NCBI RefSeq assembly: GCF_900107645.1
Contig: NZ_FNQN01000006.1
Location: forward strand, 186,001-250,000
Reading direction: 5' to 3'
Origin: Desulfuromusa kysingii
GTDB taxonomy: Bacteria > Desulfobacterota > Desulfuromonadia > Desulfuromonadales > Geopsychrobacteraceae
Length of the DNA: 64,000 nt
Shown here: positions 36,594 to 46,226 of the stretch, piece after piece
Layout of the letters: every line of letters begins with the position of its first letter
How positions within the stretch are numbered: the stretch's first letter is position 1
Made by a program: the position numbers and the translations under genes
Notes under the pieces: model-generated
What the model saw: only the letters and a program-made list of their open reading frames with translations
Database searches by the model: none
What the model was told of the DNA's origin: nothing

Positions 36594-37166
36594 TTAGTGT
36601 TTTTGTCCAATAATGAGGAAATGTTTTTTCATCTCGTCGAAGATTTTAATGTCGAGAAAGCCAGCTGTCGTGAGCTGTTGTTCAATATCTTGAGGATGAC
36701 ATCTGATCGTGACCGGTGGGCCATGTGGCATCTCTTCCTTTTTCCAGTCGATGATAAATATCTCACCGCCTGGTTTTAAGAGTCGGTAAGCCTCCTTAAT
36801 AACCAAGCCTTGATCTTCCAACTCGTGGTGGAGGTTGATCATTAAGACCAGATGAGCGATTTCATCAGCCAAGGGCACAGCAGATTCATCACTTTGTACC
36901 GGAATGATATGTGGATGGTTTGGACTTATATTTTCTTTCATCCAGGCGATCATTGTTGCCGACACATCACACGCATAGGTCGTTGAGGCATGTAGCTGCT
37001 GATGAAAGGCAACGCTGAAAAAAGCGGTCCCCGCACCGATCTCTACCAACACCTCCGGTTGTTGTTGTGTGAGTTGACCGCAGACATATTCGGGAGGAAT
37101 ATCCAGTAAACGGAGGGGATCATTGAGTTTCAGTAATTTTTTTGGGTTAAATTTTTTATTATCCAT
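36594..37166 (-). CDS. Class I SAM-dependent methyltransferase
   Basis: A 190-residue Rossmann-type methyltransferase: motif I VEIGAGTAFFSVAF (near residue 41), an acidic residue after beta-2 (TYACDVS), the motif II/III region LVLMINLHHEL, and LLKPGGEIFIIDWKKEE. These match small-molecule UbiE/Methyltransf_11-type enzymes. AGGA lies 7 bases before ATG 37166. It is a single gene upstream of the omptin/lipoprotein array and downstream of the DUF945 gene on the same strand; substrate unknown. Confidence 0.85.
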   Translation of the reverse strand: MDNKKFNPKKLLKLNDPLRLLDIPPEYVCGQLTQQQPEVLVEIGAGTAFFSVAFHQQLHASTTYACDVSATMIAWMKENISPNHPHIIPVQSDESAVPLADEIAHLVLMINLHHELEDQGLVIKEAYRLLKPGGEIFIIDWKKEEMPHGPPVTIRCHPQDIEQQLTTAGFLDIKIFDEMKKHFLIIGQKH

Positions 37167-37287
37167 GTTTTGATCCTAACGATAAGCGACAGGTTGCGCA
37201 ATAACTATGGGTCGATGTGGTGACCCGCTCCCGATTTTGTGCTGCGAGGTCTGTGAAGCAGGGTCAATGCCTATGCACTATCTGCCG

Positions 37288-38613
37288 TTAACGCAGCTGA
37301 AATTCTTTGCCATTGAGCAAAAGCTGGTGATCCGTTATTTCAGCTTTATGTACCAACTTCCCGCCAACCTCTTCGAATAATCCCGTTTGCATTCCAGGAA
37401 AGATTGGCGACAGCAGGTTATCCTGATTGGGGATTAAGCCAACGGGCAGCGACATATTCGAGGCGAAAGAAAACACTTCAACCAGTTTTTTCGGCTGTTG
37501 CGATAGAGAAATAAAACTGACCATTGTCATGTCTTGCTTCAGGCCGATGGATAGATCCCCGACAACGACACCTTGTGGTAAGACCAGATGTAAATTGCTG
37601 ATCTCAATCTGCAAATCTTTTTTCAGCAATTTTTCAGCTTCAGCAACTAAGCGTATCCCGGCCAAAGCCATCTCTTTCTCCATCATCTCTTTGGCCCGCT
37701 CAGGATCATTTTGAGTTGTTGCAACGTTTGCCAGTAGATCATTGATTAAGTTGGTATAGACAGCGTAGACAGCTTCAAATCCTGCAACGTCAAGTTGATT
37801 AATTCCGAAGCTGATGCGGACGTCATCAACCTTGTTATCATCGGCAACAATTTGCGCAACGCTGTACTTTGCTTGCATGGAGAGTTTATTGTTGGCCTCG
37901 TCAAAGTCGAAGGTTGATTCTCCTTTGAGTGATGAGATCGCCACCGCATCGCGATCTTCGATATTGATCTGCTCAATGGAGACAGATGAGGTGCCATCAA
38001 CAATAAGACGAGAGATCAACTTGATATTCGAATGCAACTCAATTCCCTTGATTTCAAATGCTCCCGGGACAGAGATCCCTGCAAAGGTCGCATCGGTCCG
38101 GATGTTTGCAAGGGATCGATCCGCTCTGATCACCAGTTCCCCAGGGTTGACAATCATAGAGTTGTTTTCATCGTCATGTAATTCAAGCTGTTCTAGAGCA
38201 ATAGTGGTCGTTAATCCTCTGAAAAGGCCATAACGACTCGAAATAGACAATGGATCCTCGCCATTGAGATTTTCGCGAATAAAATCGCTGTAACCGCTAT
38301 TCCGGTTCAAGTGGGTTGTGGACGTGATCCCAAAGACGCCATGTTGTGCTTTTTCGACGAGAACAATCGGGCCGACATCATCAAGGGTTTGCAAATAAGG
38401 GACGGTCATCGTCCACTCAATTTCCGAAGAGCCATAACTGCGATGATAATTTGTGATTTCGATATCGGGATAAAAAGAGTGCTCGGCATAGAGTTCATTG
38501 TATTTTTCGACCTGACTACGCAAGATATTTTCCAAGATCAGGCCGTTAACAAAAGGTGCTGAGATCGCGCAAATCACAATAATAATGAATAGTCCCAGTA
38601 GAGCTTTTTTCAT
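37288..38613 (-). CDS. DUF945 (YdgA-like) family protein
   Basis: A 441-residue protein with an N-terminal membrane anchor or signal (residues 3-26) and a long extracytoplasmic domain. The start NGLILENILRSQVEKYNELY and the YPDIEITNYHRSYGSSEIEW block are characteristic of the DUF945/YdgA family of periplasmic, inner-membrane-anchored proteins. Family function is poorly defined; links to the cell envelope have been proposed. GGGAG precedes ATG 38613. It lies just downstream of the ABC exporter operon, separated by about 110 bases. Confidence 0.8.
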   Translation of the reverse strand: MKKALLGLFIIIVICAISAPFVNGLILENILRSQVEKYNELYAEHSFYPDIEITNYHRSYGSSEIEWTMTVPYLQTLDDVGPIVLVEKAQHGVFGITSTTHLNRNSGYSDFIRENLNGEDPLSISSRYGLFRGLTTTIALEQLELHDDENNSMIVNPGELVIRADRSLANIRTDATFAGISVPGAFEIKGIELHSNIKLISRLIVDGTSSVSIEQINIEDRDAVAISSLKGESTFDFDEANNKLSMQAKYSVAQIVADDNKVDDVRISFGINQLDVAGFEAVYAVYTNLINDLLANVATTQNDPERAKEMMEKEMALAGIRLVAEAEKLLKKDLQIEISNLHLVLPQGVVVGDLSIGLKQDMTMVSFISLSQQPKKLVEVFSFASNMSLPVGLIPNQDNLLSPIFPGMQTGLFEEVGGKLVHKAEITDHQLLLNGKEFQLR

Positions 38614-38723
38614 CGTTCTCCCGTTCGCAGTATAGGATTGAAATTAATGTTGAAAATAGCGGCCTAATTTAGCATAGATATTTGCAGATGACTGATTATA
38701 TTCCGCCATGAATATTCAGCAAC

Positions 38724-39845
38724 TCAAATAGACCTGGCCCGAAACAGCCACGCAGCAAGTGGCAGGGTGATTGCTGCCATCAGCAGTAGCGGCCAGAGAT
38801 GTGGCCAGACCATGGCTAGATCTGCCCCTTGAAGGAAAATGGAACGCAGGGCGATGATGATATAGCGAACCGGATTGAGCATGTTGGCTTGCTGTAGCCA
38901 ATGAGGCATGTTTTCAATCGGAGTGGCAAAGCCTGAAAGAATAACGGCGGGCATAATAAAGATAAAGGCTCCGAGCAACCCCTGCTGCATGGTCATTGAC
39001 AGAGATGAAATCAACAAACCAATGCCGACCTGGGTCATGATAAAGCAGAGTAACGCAACAACCAGAGCAACGACCGTTCCCCGAAAAGGGACATGAAACC
39101 ATAAAACCGCAGCTGCTGAAAAAATCAGCGCGTTTAGGAGGCCAAAGGTCATCCCCGGCAACGACTTGCCGAGTAAAATTTCAGCGGGAGTAAAAGGAGC
39201 CACCAGCAGTTGATCAAAAGTCCCGAATTCTCGTTCACGGGCGACAGACAAGCTGGTCAGGATCATGACCACCACCATGCTGATAATTCCTCCCAGAGCA
39301 GAAACGATAAACCAGCGGCTCTGTAGATTACCGTTAAACCAGGCTCTGTCGACCAACTGTAATTTGGGACTGCCGCTTGTTGCAAGTCCCTGTTGCACCA
39401 GGTCCTGATTGAACTGTTGAACGATTGTATTGACATAACCCAGCGCGATCAAAGCCACATTGGGATTACGCCCGTCCGCAATCACCTGAATTGATGTCGT
39501 TTCTGCTTGACGCAAACGCTCCTCAAAGTCAGCACCTATATGAATCACCAGACGTGCCTTTTCACTGTCAATAAACGCGGCGATCTGATCCTGACTGACG
39601 AGATCACCCGTTAAACGAAATATCCCGGTTCCATCAATTCCGTTCAGCAATTGTCGGGACAGAGTCGATCGCGATTCATCGAGAATTGCATAGCGAACAT
39701 TCTCAAGGTCATAGGTCGCAGCATAGCCGAAGACAATAAATTGAATCAGCGGCGGACCGATAACAATAAAACGGCTCTTCTTATCTTTTAAAATAAGGAG
39801 AAATTCTTTGACCACCAGAGCTAATATACGCCTTAGTATCAACAT
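38724..39845 (-). CDS. ybhR: ABC-2 type transporter permease (YbhR-like)
   Basis: A 373-residue ABC-2 permease with one N-terminal helix (about 21-46), a large extracytoplasmic domain and five to six C-terminal helices. The family signature REREFGTFDQLLVAPFTPAEILLGKSLP is present. Its start and the upstream permease stop share one base. Gene order TetR, HlyD, double ATPase, permease, permease equals that of E. coli cecR-ybhG-ybhF-ybhS-ybhR, which exports drugs and possibly Na+/H+. Symbol by synteny. Confidence 0.85.
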   Translation of the reverse strand: MLILRRILALVVKEFLLILKDKKSRFIVIGPPLIQFIVFGYAATYDLENVRYAILDESRSTLSRQLLNGIDGTGIFRLTGDLVSQDQIAAFIDSEKARLVIHIGADFEERLRQAETTSIQVIADGRNPNVALIALGYVNTIVQQFNQDLVQQGLATSGSPKLQLVDRAWFNGNLQSRWFIVSALGGIISMVVVMILTSLSVAREREFGTFDQLLVAPFTPAEILLGKSLPGMTFGLLNALIFSAAAVLWFHVPFRGTVVALVVALLCFIMTQVGIGLLISSLSMTMQQGLLGAFIFIMPAVILSGFATPIENMPHWLQQANMLNPVRYIIIALRSIFLQGADLAMVWPHLWPLLLMAAITLPLAAWLFRARSI

Positions 39846-40978
39846 TAGCCCTCCAGTCGTTTGGTGATTTTTTTATAGGCCACAGCGATAAAAATGAGAG
39901 ACATGGCAGCGAGAACCAAGCCGTTAGGCAATAAGACCGACCAGATATCACCGGCCATGAACAGGGTGTGACTAATAGAAATAAAATAGTGTGCGGGAAC
40001 CAGAAGACTGATGATTTGAATGGCTTGCGGCGTGGATTCCAGATCAAAAATCAGACCTGTGAGAAAGACAGCTGGGAGAAAACCGGTGATGATAGAGATT
40101 TGTGCTGCGACAAACTGATTCCTTATGGTCGCTGAGAGGAGCAGACCAAATCCTAACGACGCCAGCATAAAAAGAGAGCTGAGCAGAAACAGAACGGTTA
40201 TCGACCCGCGAAAAGGGACCTTAAAAACCACAATTGCAAACCCCACAGAAAGACCCATACCGCCCATTCCGAGGATATAATATGGGATGATTTTTCCCAA
40301 AAGGATATCGATCCTCCGCAGAGGCGTCACCAGCATCGCCTCCATCGTCCCCCTTTCCCATTCTCTGGCGATGACCAGAGAGGTGAGCAGAATCCCGGTA
40401 AGCGTCATAATCAGAGTGATGAGCCCCGGAACCATGAAATTCCGACTCTCCACCGCCTCATTAAACCAGACTCTTTGGTTAATCGTGACGGCTGAACTGG
40501 CGGTGTCATCACCTCGGCTAATGCGGATTGAAGACCATTCACCCAAGATCGCTTGAGCATAGCCTTGGATCACTCTGGTGCGATTGGCATCGACGCCATT
40601 AATAATCAGCTGTACTGGAGCCGTGTTGCCACTTTGTAATTTTTCAGTAAAATTATCTTGAATATGGATGATTCCATCTACTTTGCTCTCAGCTAACAAC
40701 TGTTCTCCCTGTGCGGTTGTTAAGACCGGGACAACCGTAAAGTTTTCAGATAATTCGAAGCGTTTTATCAAATCGGTCGACTGGGTTGAATGATCGTCAG
40801 CCACAACGGCAATAGGGACGTCATTGGCATCAAGTGTCACCCCGTATCCAAAGATAAACAGCAGGACAATCGGCATAACCAGCGCCAGAGCGATACTGCT
40901 GGGATCACGCAAGATCTGAAATGATTCTTTAAGTAGAATTCCGCGCATACGCAGGATAAAGAGGCCGAATTTCATCAT
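39845..40978 (-). CDS. ybhS: ABC-2 type transporter permease (YbhS-like)
   Basis: A 377-residue ABC-2 permease similar in plan to its downstream partner: N-terminal helix (about 23-45), extracytoplasmic domain with NGVDANRTRVIQGYAQAIL, then five or six helices. The motif REWERGTMEAMLVTPLRRIDILLGKI marks the ABC-2 family. Two different permeases plus one double ATPase form the probable complete transporter. It overlaps the ATPase gene by 4 bases. Confidence 0.85.
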   Translation of the reverse strand: MMKFGLFILRMRGILLKESFQILRDPSSIALALVMPIVLLFIFGYGVTLDANDVPIAVVADDHSTQSTDLIKRFELSENFTVVPVLTTAQGEQLLAESKVDGIIHIQDNFTEKLQSGNTAPVQLIINGVDANRTRVIQGYAQAILGEWSSIRISRGDDTASSAVTINQRVWFNEAVESRNFMVPGLITLIMTLTGILLTSLVIAREWERGTMEAMLVTPLRRIDILLGKIIPYYILGMGGMGLSVGFAIVVFKVPFRGSITVLFLLSSLFMLASLGFGLLLSATIRNQFVAAQISIITGFLPAVFLTGLIFDLESTPQAIQIISLLVPAHYFISISHTLFMAGDIWSVLLPNGLVLAAMSLIFIAVAYKKITKRLEG

Positions 40979-42795
40979 CGTGCACCTCCGAACTGGCGTT
41001 GGTTTTGCGCCATTGAACTCGTGCTAATAGTTCCTTCAGCAAGGGCGATAAAGGCATCATCCATGGTCGGTTGCGGGTTCTCTGCTGTGCAAGCCAAAGT
41101 TCTGATATCCGTCGGTGTGCCGATGGCCAGGGTTTCCCCTTGGCTCATGATCAACATCCGATCACAATATTCAGCCTCCTCCATAAAATGGGTGGTGACG
41201 ACGACCGTGACTCCCTGTTCGGCAAAGCTGTTAATCCTTAACCAGAATTCCCGGCGGGCAAACAGATCAACCCCGGAGGTAGGTTCATCAAGGAAGAGGA
41301 TCTCCGGTTCATGCAGCAAGGCGGCAGCCATAGCCAACCGCTGTTTATAGCCACCAGGAAGCATTCCAGCCGCTTTATTCTGCCATTCTTCCAATCCAAA
41401 CTCAGCATAAGCCCACTCGATGCGCTGGTGCAGATGTTTTGCTGATAAACCATAGGCCTTACCGAAAAACCTCAGGTTCTCACGCACACTCAGTTGACCG
41501 TAAAGGGAGAATTGCTGGGCCATATACCCAAGCCTAGAGCGAGCGCGCGCACGCGAACGGTGAAGATTGTAACCGGCAACACTAATATCACCGGAACTTG
41601 CTGGCAACAGGCCGCAAAGCATCCGGAAGGTGGTACTCTTCCCTGCCCCGTTCGGGCCGAGCAGACCAAATATTTCACCACGGCGAACCGAAAAGTTGAG
41701 ATTATTGACGGCGGCGAAATGACCAAAGTTTTTTTGGAGTTTGCGGATGTCAATCACCACTTCACTTTCAGTCCCACTGGCTTGACGGTTTTCCGGTTTT
41801 ATTCCATCGGGCTGAAAATCATGAGCCGCCGCGGGGATCATGGCGGTGAAAGCATCTTCAAAGCTAGGCTCAACCGGTTGAACTTGCAAACGATCGTCCT
41901 CAAACAAAACAGCAGCATTCTGGTTGGAAGTCTTGAGCACGATCCTGACTTTTCCGGCACGAATGGTCGTATCGACGACATTTTGGTGAGTCGCAAGTCG
42001 GGTGTATATTTGTCGTACTTTATCGTCAGCTGTTGGGGACACCGTATAGACACGGTCATGCATGCGCTTGATAAAATCCTGAGGCGTTCCCTCAGCCAGA
42101 ATTTCTCCTTGGTGCAGAGCGATGACATGATCGCAACGCTCCGCTTCATCCATATAAGCGGTTGAGACAATAACGCCAATACCCTCTTTTTTTACCAGCT
42201 CATAGACAATCTTCCATAATTCTCTGCGCGAAACCGGGTCAACACCTACAGTTGGCTCATCAAGTAACAACAGCGCTGGTGACTTGATCAAAGCGCACGC
42301 CAATCCCAGTTTTTGTTTCATCCCCCCGGACAATGCTCCCGCCCTGCGTTTGGTATATTTTTGCAGGTCTGTCATCGTCAGCAAACGTGCGTATTTTTCC
42401 GCCCTCTCCTTCGGAGGAACGCCTTGCAGATCTGCGTAAAGCGCCATGTTTTCAACAACTGTCAGGTCCTGATAGAGGCCAAATTTTTGCGGCATATAGC
42501 CGATAAGGCTTTGAATTTCAAGGGTGTCGGCTACGGAATCGAGACCGAGGACCTTTACTGAACCGGAACTTGGAAGCAGCAGTCCAGTTGCAATCCGAAT
42601 CAATGTAGTCTTGCCCGCACCATCAACGCCGACGAGACCGGTCACCTGACCTCTGAGCGCCTGAAGGGATATCCCATGTAAGGCATGGGTGGTAGTTTTA
42701 TCTTTGCCGACGAAATATTTGTGTAGGTCACATATGTCCAATATCACATTTTGAGGAGGAGAATATTCCTCAGTGGAATGCTTGGAATTTATCAT
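40975..42795 (-). CDS. ybhF: ABC transporter ATPase with two fused nucleotide-binding domains (YbhF-like)
   Basis: A 606-residue tandem ATPase. Domain 1 has Walker A GVDGAGKTTLIRI, signature LSGGMKQKLGLA and Walker B LLLLDEPTVGVDP. Domain 2 has GPNGAGKSTTFRM, signature LPGGYKQRLAMA (Pro in place of Ser) and ILFLDEPTSGVDL. The linker around residue 320 is low complexity. Note GVDGAGKT, where Asp replaces the usual Asn in both-sided GxNGAGKT; this is also seen in YbhF-like proteins as I recall. It is 8 bases downstream of the HlyD-type gene and overlaps the first permease. Confidence 0.88.
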   Translation of the reverse strand: MINSKHSTEEYSPPQNVILDICDLHKYFVGKDKTTTHALHGISLQALRGQVTGLVGVDGAGKTTLIRIATGLLLPSSGSVKVLGLDSVADTLEIQSLIGYMPQKFGLYQDLTVVENMALYADLQGVPPKERAEKYARLLTMTDLQKYTKRRAGALSGGMKQKLGLACALIKSPALLLLDEPTVGVDPVSRRELWKIVYELVKKEGIGVIVSTAYMDEAERCDHVIALHQGEILAEGTPQDFIKRMHDRVYTVSPTADDKVRQIYTRLATHQNVVDTTIRAGKVRIVLKTSNQNAAVLFEDDRLQVQPVEPSFEDAFTAMIPAAAHDFQPDGIKPENRQASGTESEVVIDIRKLQKNFGHFAAVNNLNFSVRRGEIFGLLGPNGAGKSTTFRMLCGLLPASSGDISVAGYNLHRSRARARSRLGYMAQQFSLYGQLSVRENLRFFGKAYGLSAKHLHQRIEWAYAEFGLEEWQNKAAGMLPGGYKQRLAMAAALLHEPEILFLDEPTSGVDLFARREFWLRINSFAEQGVTVVVTTHFMEEAEYCDRMLIMSQGETLAIGTPTDIRTLACTAENPQPTMDDAFIALAEGTISTSSMAQNQRQFGGAR

Positions 42796-42803
42796 AATAA
42801 ACC

Positions 42804-43838
42804 TTAAGCACCCTGCTTTACGGCTGGGTGTTCTGTCTCTCTCTCTTCAGTGTCGATAATCACTGACACTGGCATTCCAAGACGCAGTCGATCTTCTGGA
42901 TCTGCGACAAAAACTCTGACCGCGTAAACCAGCTTGGTTCTAAGCTCCTCAGTTTGCACGGTTCGTGGGGTGAACTCTGCAACCGGTGAAATAAATCCGA
43001 CCCAACCATCAACAGGTTGTCCGGCTAAAGAATCACTCAACACCTGTGCTTTCAATCCCAATCGGATACGACCCAAATCCTGTTCGGTCACATAGGCACG
43101 AACCCACTTTGGATCGGTCAGAGCCATAACCATGACCGGTCTTTGCGGACCTGCAATTTCTCCTGGTTCTAAGATTCGACTTTGGATAATCCCCTTTGTC
43201 GGAGCCGTCAGGGTCATATCGGTGAGACGAATATTGAGTTGATCCAGTTTGGCCTGTAAAGCTTCGAGTTGCCGCTCTGCCATTGTAATCTCTTCTTTTC
43301 GTGGCCCTTCGATCATCAAGCTTAAAGCCTGCTGTTTTATTTTCAACTGTGCCTTTTCCACCTGCAGAAGCGATTGTGCATCGTCACTGGTCTGCACCGA
43401 GGTCGCACCGCTCTCGACTGTCTGGTCAAGCCTGCTTAACAGTCGTTCTCGATTAGCAACCTGTGTCTGTGCCGCTTCAACTTCAGCGCGAGCCTGATCA
43501 ATTTCTTGAGGACGACTGCCAGCCTGTAGACGTTTGACCCGTTCAGTTTGAGCGCCGATATTGGCTGTGACTTCAGCAATTGTCGCTTTCAGTTTGTCAG
43601 AGTTTAAACGCGCAAGGACCTGTCCCTGCGATACCCGCGCACCTTCTTCGACCAACACTTCGGTAATCCGCTCTTGCTCGTTAAAAGCAAGGCTGAGATC
43701 ACGGATATCGATTGTTCCGTAGATCTTAAAAACACTGTTGGCATTATGGTTTTCCCGCTGTTGGTACCAACCGTTAGCATAGATTCCAACGCTGACGAGT
43801 ACGACCAAAATCAGCACCGTAATCATTGGTTTTTTCAT
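42804..43838 (-). CDS. ybhG: HlyD/YbhG-family periplasmic adaptor
   Basis: Started at ATG 43838 (MKKPMITVLILVVLVSVGI) because AAGGGG lies 9 bases upstream; 344 residues. An N-terminal membrane anchor is followed by a barrel-sandwich/lipoyl half-motif (VLVEEGARVSQGQVLARLNS), a long coiled-coil hairpin (about residues 80-190), the second lipoyl half (MTLTAPTKGIIQSRILEPGE) and a beta-barrel. It connects the ABC exporter to an outer-membrane channel, which is not encoded nearby. Part of the ybhGFSR-like operon. Confidence 0.88.
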   Translation of the reverse strand: MKKPMITVLILVVLVSVGIYANGWYQQRENHNANSVFKIYGTIDIRDLSLAFNEQERITEVLVEEGARVSQGQVLARLNSDKLKATIAEVTANIGAQTERVKRLQAGSRPQEIDQARAEVEAAQTQVANRERLLSRLDQTVESGATSVQTSDDAQSLLQVEKAQLKIKQQALSLMIEGPRKEEITMAERQLEALQAKLDQLNIRLTDMTLTAPTKGIIQSRILEPGEIAGPQRPVMVMALTDPKWVRAYVTEQDLGRIRLGLKAQVLSDSLAGQPVDGWVGFISPVAEFTPRTVQTEELRTKLVYAVRVFVADPEDRLRLGMPVSVIIDTEERETEHPAVKQGA

Positions 43839-43871
43839 TGCTGCGTGCCCCTTCATTCTATGTGGAGATTC

Positions 43872-43994
43872 CTATTTTTCATCATTCTCTTTTGCCTCTG
43901 TCAGCGTCGATGGTGCATGTTCCCAACCACTGTCAAAAGCCCAATAGAGAGCGACCATCTGATAATCAGCGCAATTATAATCAACTCTGATCAT
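43872..43994 (-). CDS. Possible 40-aa leader or gene remnant between TetR and ybhG
   Basis: An open frame from ATG 43994 to TAG 43872, starting 7 bases after the TetR stop and ending 33 bases before ybhG. The product (ADYQMVALYWAFDSGW...EAKENDEK) resembles in feel the C-terminal end of an outer-membrane efflux protein (ADYQ.AL..L) but is too short to prove it. The ribosome binding site is weak. It could be the decayed end of a lost TolC-like gene, a short coupling peptide, or chance. Confidence 0.3.
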   Translation of the reverse strand: MIRVDYNCADYQMVALYWAFDSGWEHAPSTLTEAKENDEK

Positions 43995-44001
43995 ATTTAT
44001 T

Positions 44002-44670
44002 TCAAAGGGTCGCTATTATTGCCCGAGTATGATCAAGAATCATACTCCTGACCTCTTCAACCTCTTCCGAACTATAGCCTTCAAAGTCCAGGGTGCGGAC
44101 GACAGTTTCTCTGGCAAAACGAAACACAATCACCTGCCCCAAAATCGCAACAGCTTTGATTTTTGCCGATTTCTCCGTTTGCCTTGTCGAGATAACCATA
44201 ATCAACGCTGTTATTGAATCAATCACACCACCCATGAAACCTTTAAAAATCAATTCATAGGCTGAGGATGGATCAAGTTGTTCACGCAAAATAATTCTGC
44301 CGATCCGTAGCCCCTGACCAGAACCGATCATAAAATTAATGAGTTCATTGAGCAATTTTTCAAGCATTTGGGCTGCCTTGAACCGGGCATCATCACTATT
44401 GAAATCAATGCCGCCCATTTCCTTTTCCACCCCGGATGTATGCGAAACAATAATACTGACAACATGTGAAATCATTGCCCTGTACAACCCTTCCTTCCCG
44501 TTAAAATAGTAGGGAATTGAAGAGATATTCACTCCGGCCTCTTTGGCAATCATTCGAGTTGTAGACGCTTCATAGCCATGTTTGCCAAAAACATCTATGG
44601 CTGTTTCCAATAGCCGCTCTTTAGCTGATGTCTTTGTATGATCGGTTATTACTTCATTCTTGCTAGTCAT
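44002..44670 (-). CDS. cecR: TetR-family regulator, CecR/YbiH type
   Basis: A 222-residue repressor: N-terminal HTH (RLLETAIDVFGKHGYEASTTRMIAKEAGVNISSIPYYF in parts) and a C-terminal ligand domain of the DUF1956 kind (LRIGRIILREQLDPSSAYELIF). It is first in the operon with the YbhGFSR-like exporter, as in E. coli cecR, and probably represses it. AAGGAG lies 7 bases before ATG 44670. Palindromes in the 130 bases upstream are candidate operators. Confidence 0.85.
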   Translation of the reverse strand: MTSKNEVITDHTKTSAKERLLETAIDVFGKHGYEASTTRMIAKEAGVNISSIPYYFNGKEGLYRAMISHVVSIIVSHTSGVEKEMGGIDFNSDDARFKAAQMLEKLLNELINFMIGSGQGLRIGRIILREQLDPSSAYELIFKGFMGGVIDSITALIMVISTRQTEKSAKIKAVAILGQVIVFRFARETVVRTLDFEGYSSEEVEEVRSMILDHTRAIIATL

Positions 44671-44705
44671 AGATAAACTCCTTTAAGACGATATAAAAAA
44701 TCTAG

Positions 44706-44735
44706 TTCAATCGTTCGAATAAGTCAATCGATTGA
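44706..44735. promoter_or_regulatory. Candidate TetR/CecR operator
   Basis: TTCAATCG at 44706-44713 is inverted as CGATTGAA at the other end, and the right half contains the perfect 12-bp palindrome TCAATCGATTGA (44724-44735). It lies 36 bases upstream of the regulator gene, in the divergent space with metY. Confidence 0.4.
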
Positions 44736-44809
44736 AACAGGCTTATCTTTTTTTACTCGTCATGGGTGTTTATTTTCTATCACCCTGAAATAGAACCGAA
44801 ATGTCTTTC

Positions 44810-44838
44810 TTGACTTTTTTACTCGTGATAGGTATAAA
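44810..44838 (+). promoter_or_regulatory. sigma70-type promoter of metY
   Basis: TTGACT (44810-44815) and TATAAA (44833-44838) with exactly 17 bases between them, 31 bases before the metY start. No SAM or other riboswitch fits in the short leader. Confidence 0.7.
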
Positions 44839-44869
44839 TTATTCATCTAAACAAAAGGAGACAAATAGA

Positions 44870-46153
44870 ATGTCTGATGAAATCAAATACCAAGATGGAA
44901 CCCTTGCCCTACATGCCGGGCAAGTTCCCGATCCGACAACAAATTCTCGAGCCGTGCCGATTTACCAAACATCGTCATATACGTTCGATTCAGCTGAACA
45001 TGCAGCCAATCTCTTTTCACTCAAAGAAATGGGCAACATTTATACCCGCCTGATGAACCCGACGACCGATGTGCTGGAAAAACGACTTGCTGAACTTGAT
45101 GGCGGTGTCGGCGCTTTGGCCTTGGCTTCGGGGTCAGCGGCAGTCACTCTAGCGATCATGAACATCGCCCAATGTGGTGACAATATTATCACCAGTAGCT
45201 GTCTTTATGGCGGCACATTCAATCTGTTTCACCATACTTTTAAGCGGATGGGAATCGGTGTCAAATTTGTCGATACCTCAAACCCAGCCAATGTGGCAGC
45301 CGCCATCGACGACAACACCAAAGCGCTCTATACTGAAACCATCGGCAATCCGAAAAACAACGTTGACGATTTTGAGGCTCTGGCCAAGGTTGCCCATGAC
45401 AACGGCATCCCCTTCATCGTCGATAATACCGTTGCCACCCCGCTGCTCTTCAAACCTATCGAACATGGTGCCGATATCGTCTGCTATTCCTTAACCAAGT
45501 TTATTGGTGGACACGGTACCAGTATTGGTGGTGCAGTGGTTGACAGCGGGAACTTTGACTGGACAAGTGGTCGTTTTACAGAGTTCACCACTCCGGACCC
45601 AAGTTATCACGGTCTGGTTTATCATGAGGCCCTTGGCAACCTCGCCTATATTCTCAAGATGCGCCTCACCCTGCTGCGCGACATGGGCCCTTGCCTCTCT
45701 CCAACTAACGCCTTCAATTTTTTGCAGGGGCTAGAAACCCTGCATGTCCGCATGCCACGTCATTGTGAAAACGCCCTTAAAGTGGCGCAGTTTCTGGAGC
45801 AGCATCCTCAGGTGACCTGGATCAATTATCCAGGACTTGAAAGTCACAAAGATTATCAGAATGGGCAACGCTACCTTCCCAAGGGGCAAGGGGCAATTAT
45901 CGGTTTCGGCATCAAAGGTGGCGCTGAAAGCAGTGCTAAATTTATCGATAAGGTTAAGCTGGCAAGCCATCTGGCAAACATCGGCGATGCCAAGACTCTG
46001 GTCGTTCATCCTGCCTCGACGACCCACCAGCAATTGAATGCAGAAGAACAATTAACCGCAGGCGTCACGCCCGACTATATCCGTATTTCGGTTGGCATTG
46101 AAGATATTGAAGATATTATTGCTGATCTGGATCAGGCGCTGAACGCCAGTTGA
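44870..46153 (+). CDS. metY: O-acetylhomoserine aminocarboxypropyltransferase
   Basis: PLP enzyme of the Cys/Met metabolism family that makes homocysteine (or methionine) from O-acetylhomoserine and sulfide (or methanethiol). I use ATG 44870 ([18 protein letters not shown]) with AAAAGGAGA just upstream; the longer frame begins inside the promoter. It has 427 residues, typical for MetY rather than the shorter MetB/MetZ. The PLP lysine is in [19 protein letters not shown]. It is a single gene with its own promoter and terminator, a sulfide-assimilating route that suits an anaerobe. Confidence 0.95.
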   Translation: MSDEIKYQDGTLALHAGQVPDPTTNSRAVPIYQTSSYTFDSAEHAANLFSLKEMGNIYTRLMNPTTDVLEKRLAELDGGVGALALASGSAAVTLAIMNIAQCGDNIITSSCLYGGTFNLFHHTFKRMGIGVKFVDTSNPANVAAAIDDNTKALYTETIGNPKNNVDDFEALAKVAHDNGIPFIVDNTVATPLLFKPIEHGADIVCYSLTKFIGGHGTSIGGAVVDSGNFDWTSGRFTEFTTPDPSYHGLVYHEALGNLAYILKMRLTLLRDMGPCLSPTNAFNFLQGLETLHVRMPRHCENALKVAQFLEQHPQVTWINYPGLESHKDYQNGQRYLPKGQGAIIGFGIKGGAESSAKFIDKVKLASHLANIGDAKTLVVHPASTTHQQLNAEEQLTAGVTPDYIRISVGIEDIEDIIADLDQALNAS

Positions 46154-46178
46154 TCAGGAATGTGAAGAGAAACAGCAG

Positions 46179-46212
46179 CGGGCGACGGAAATATTTTCGT
46201 CGCCCGTTTTTT
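46179..46212 (+). terminator. Intrinsic terminator of metY
   Basis: CGGGCGACG pairs perfectly with CGTCGCCCG (loop about 10 bases) followed by six T, 25 bases after the metY stop. Confidence 0.93.
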
Positions 46213-46226
46213 GTTGTGTAACCTCC

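Noticed and set aside
36543-36779. 78-codon plus-strand frame
   Set aside because: Antisense to the start region of the omptin gene leader and the end of the methyltransferase; no domain and overlaps a better-supported gene.
41494-42165. 223-codon plus-strand frame
   Set aside because: Fully antisense to the double ATPase gene ybhF, with no family features.
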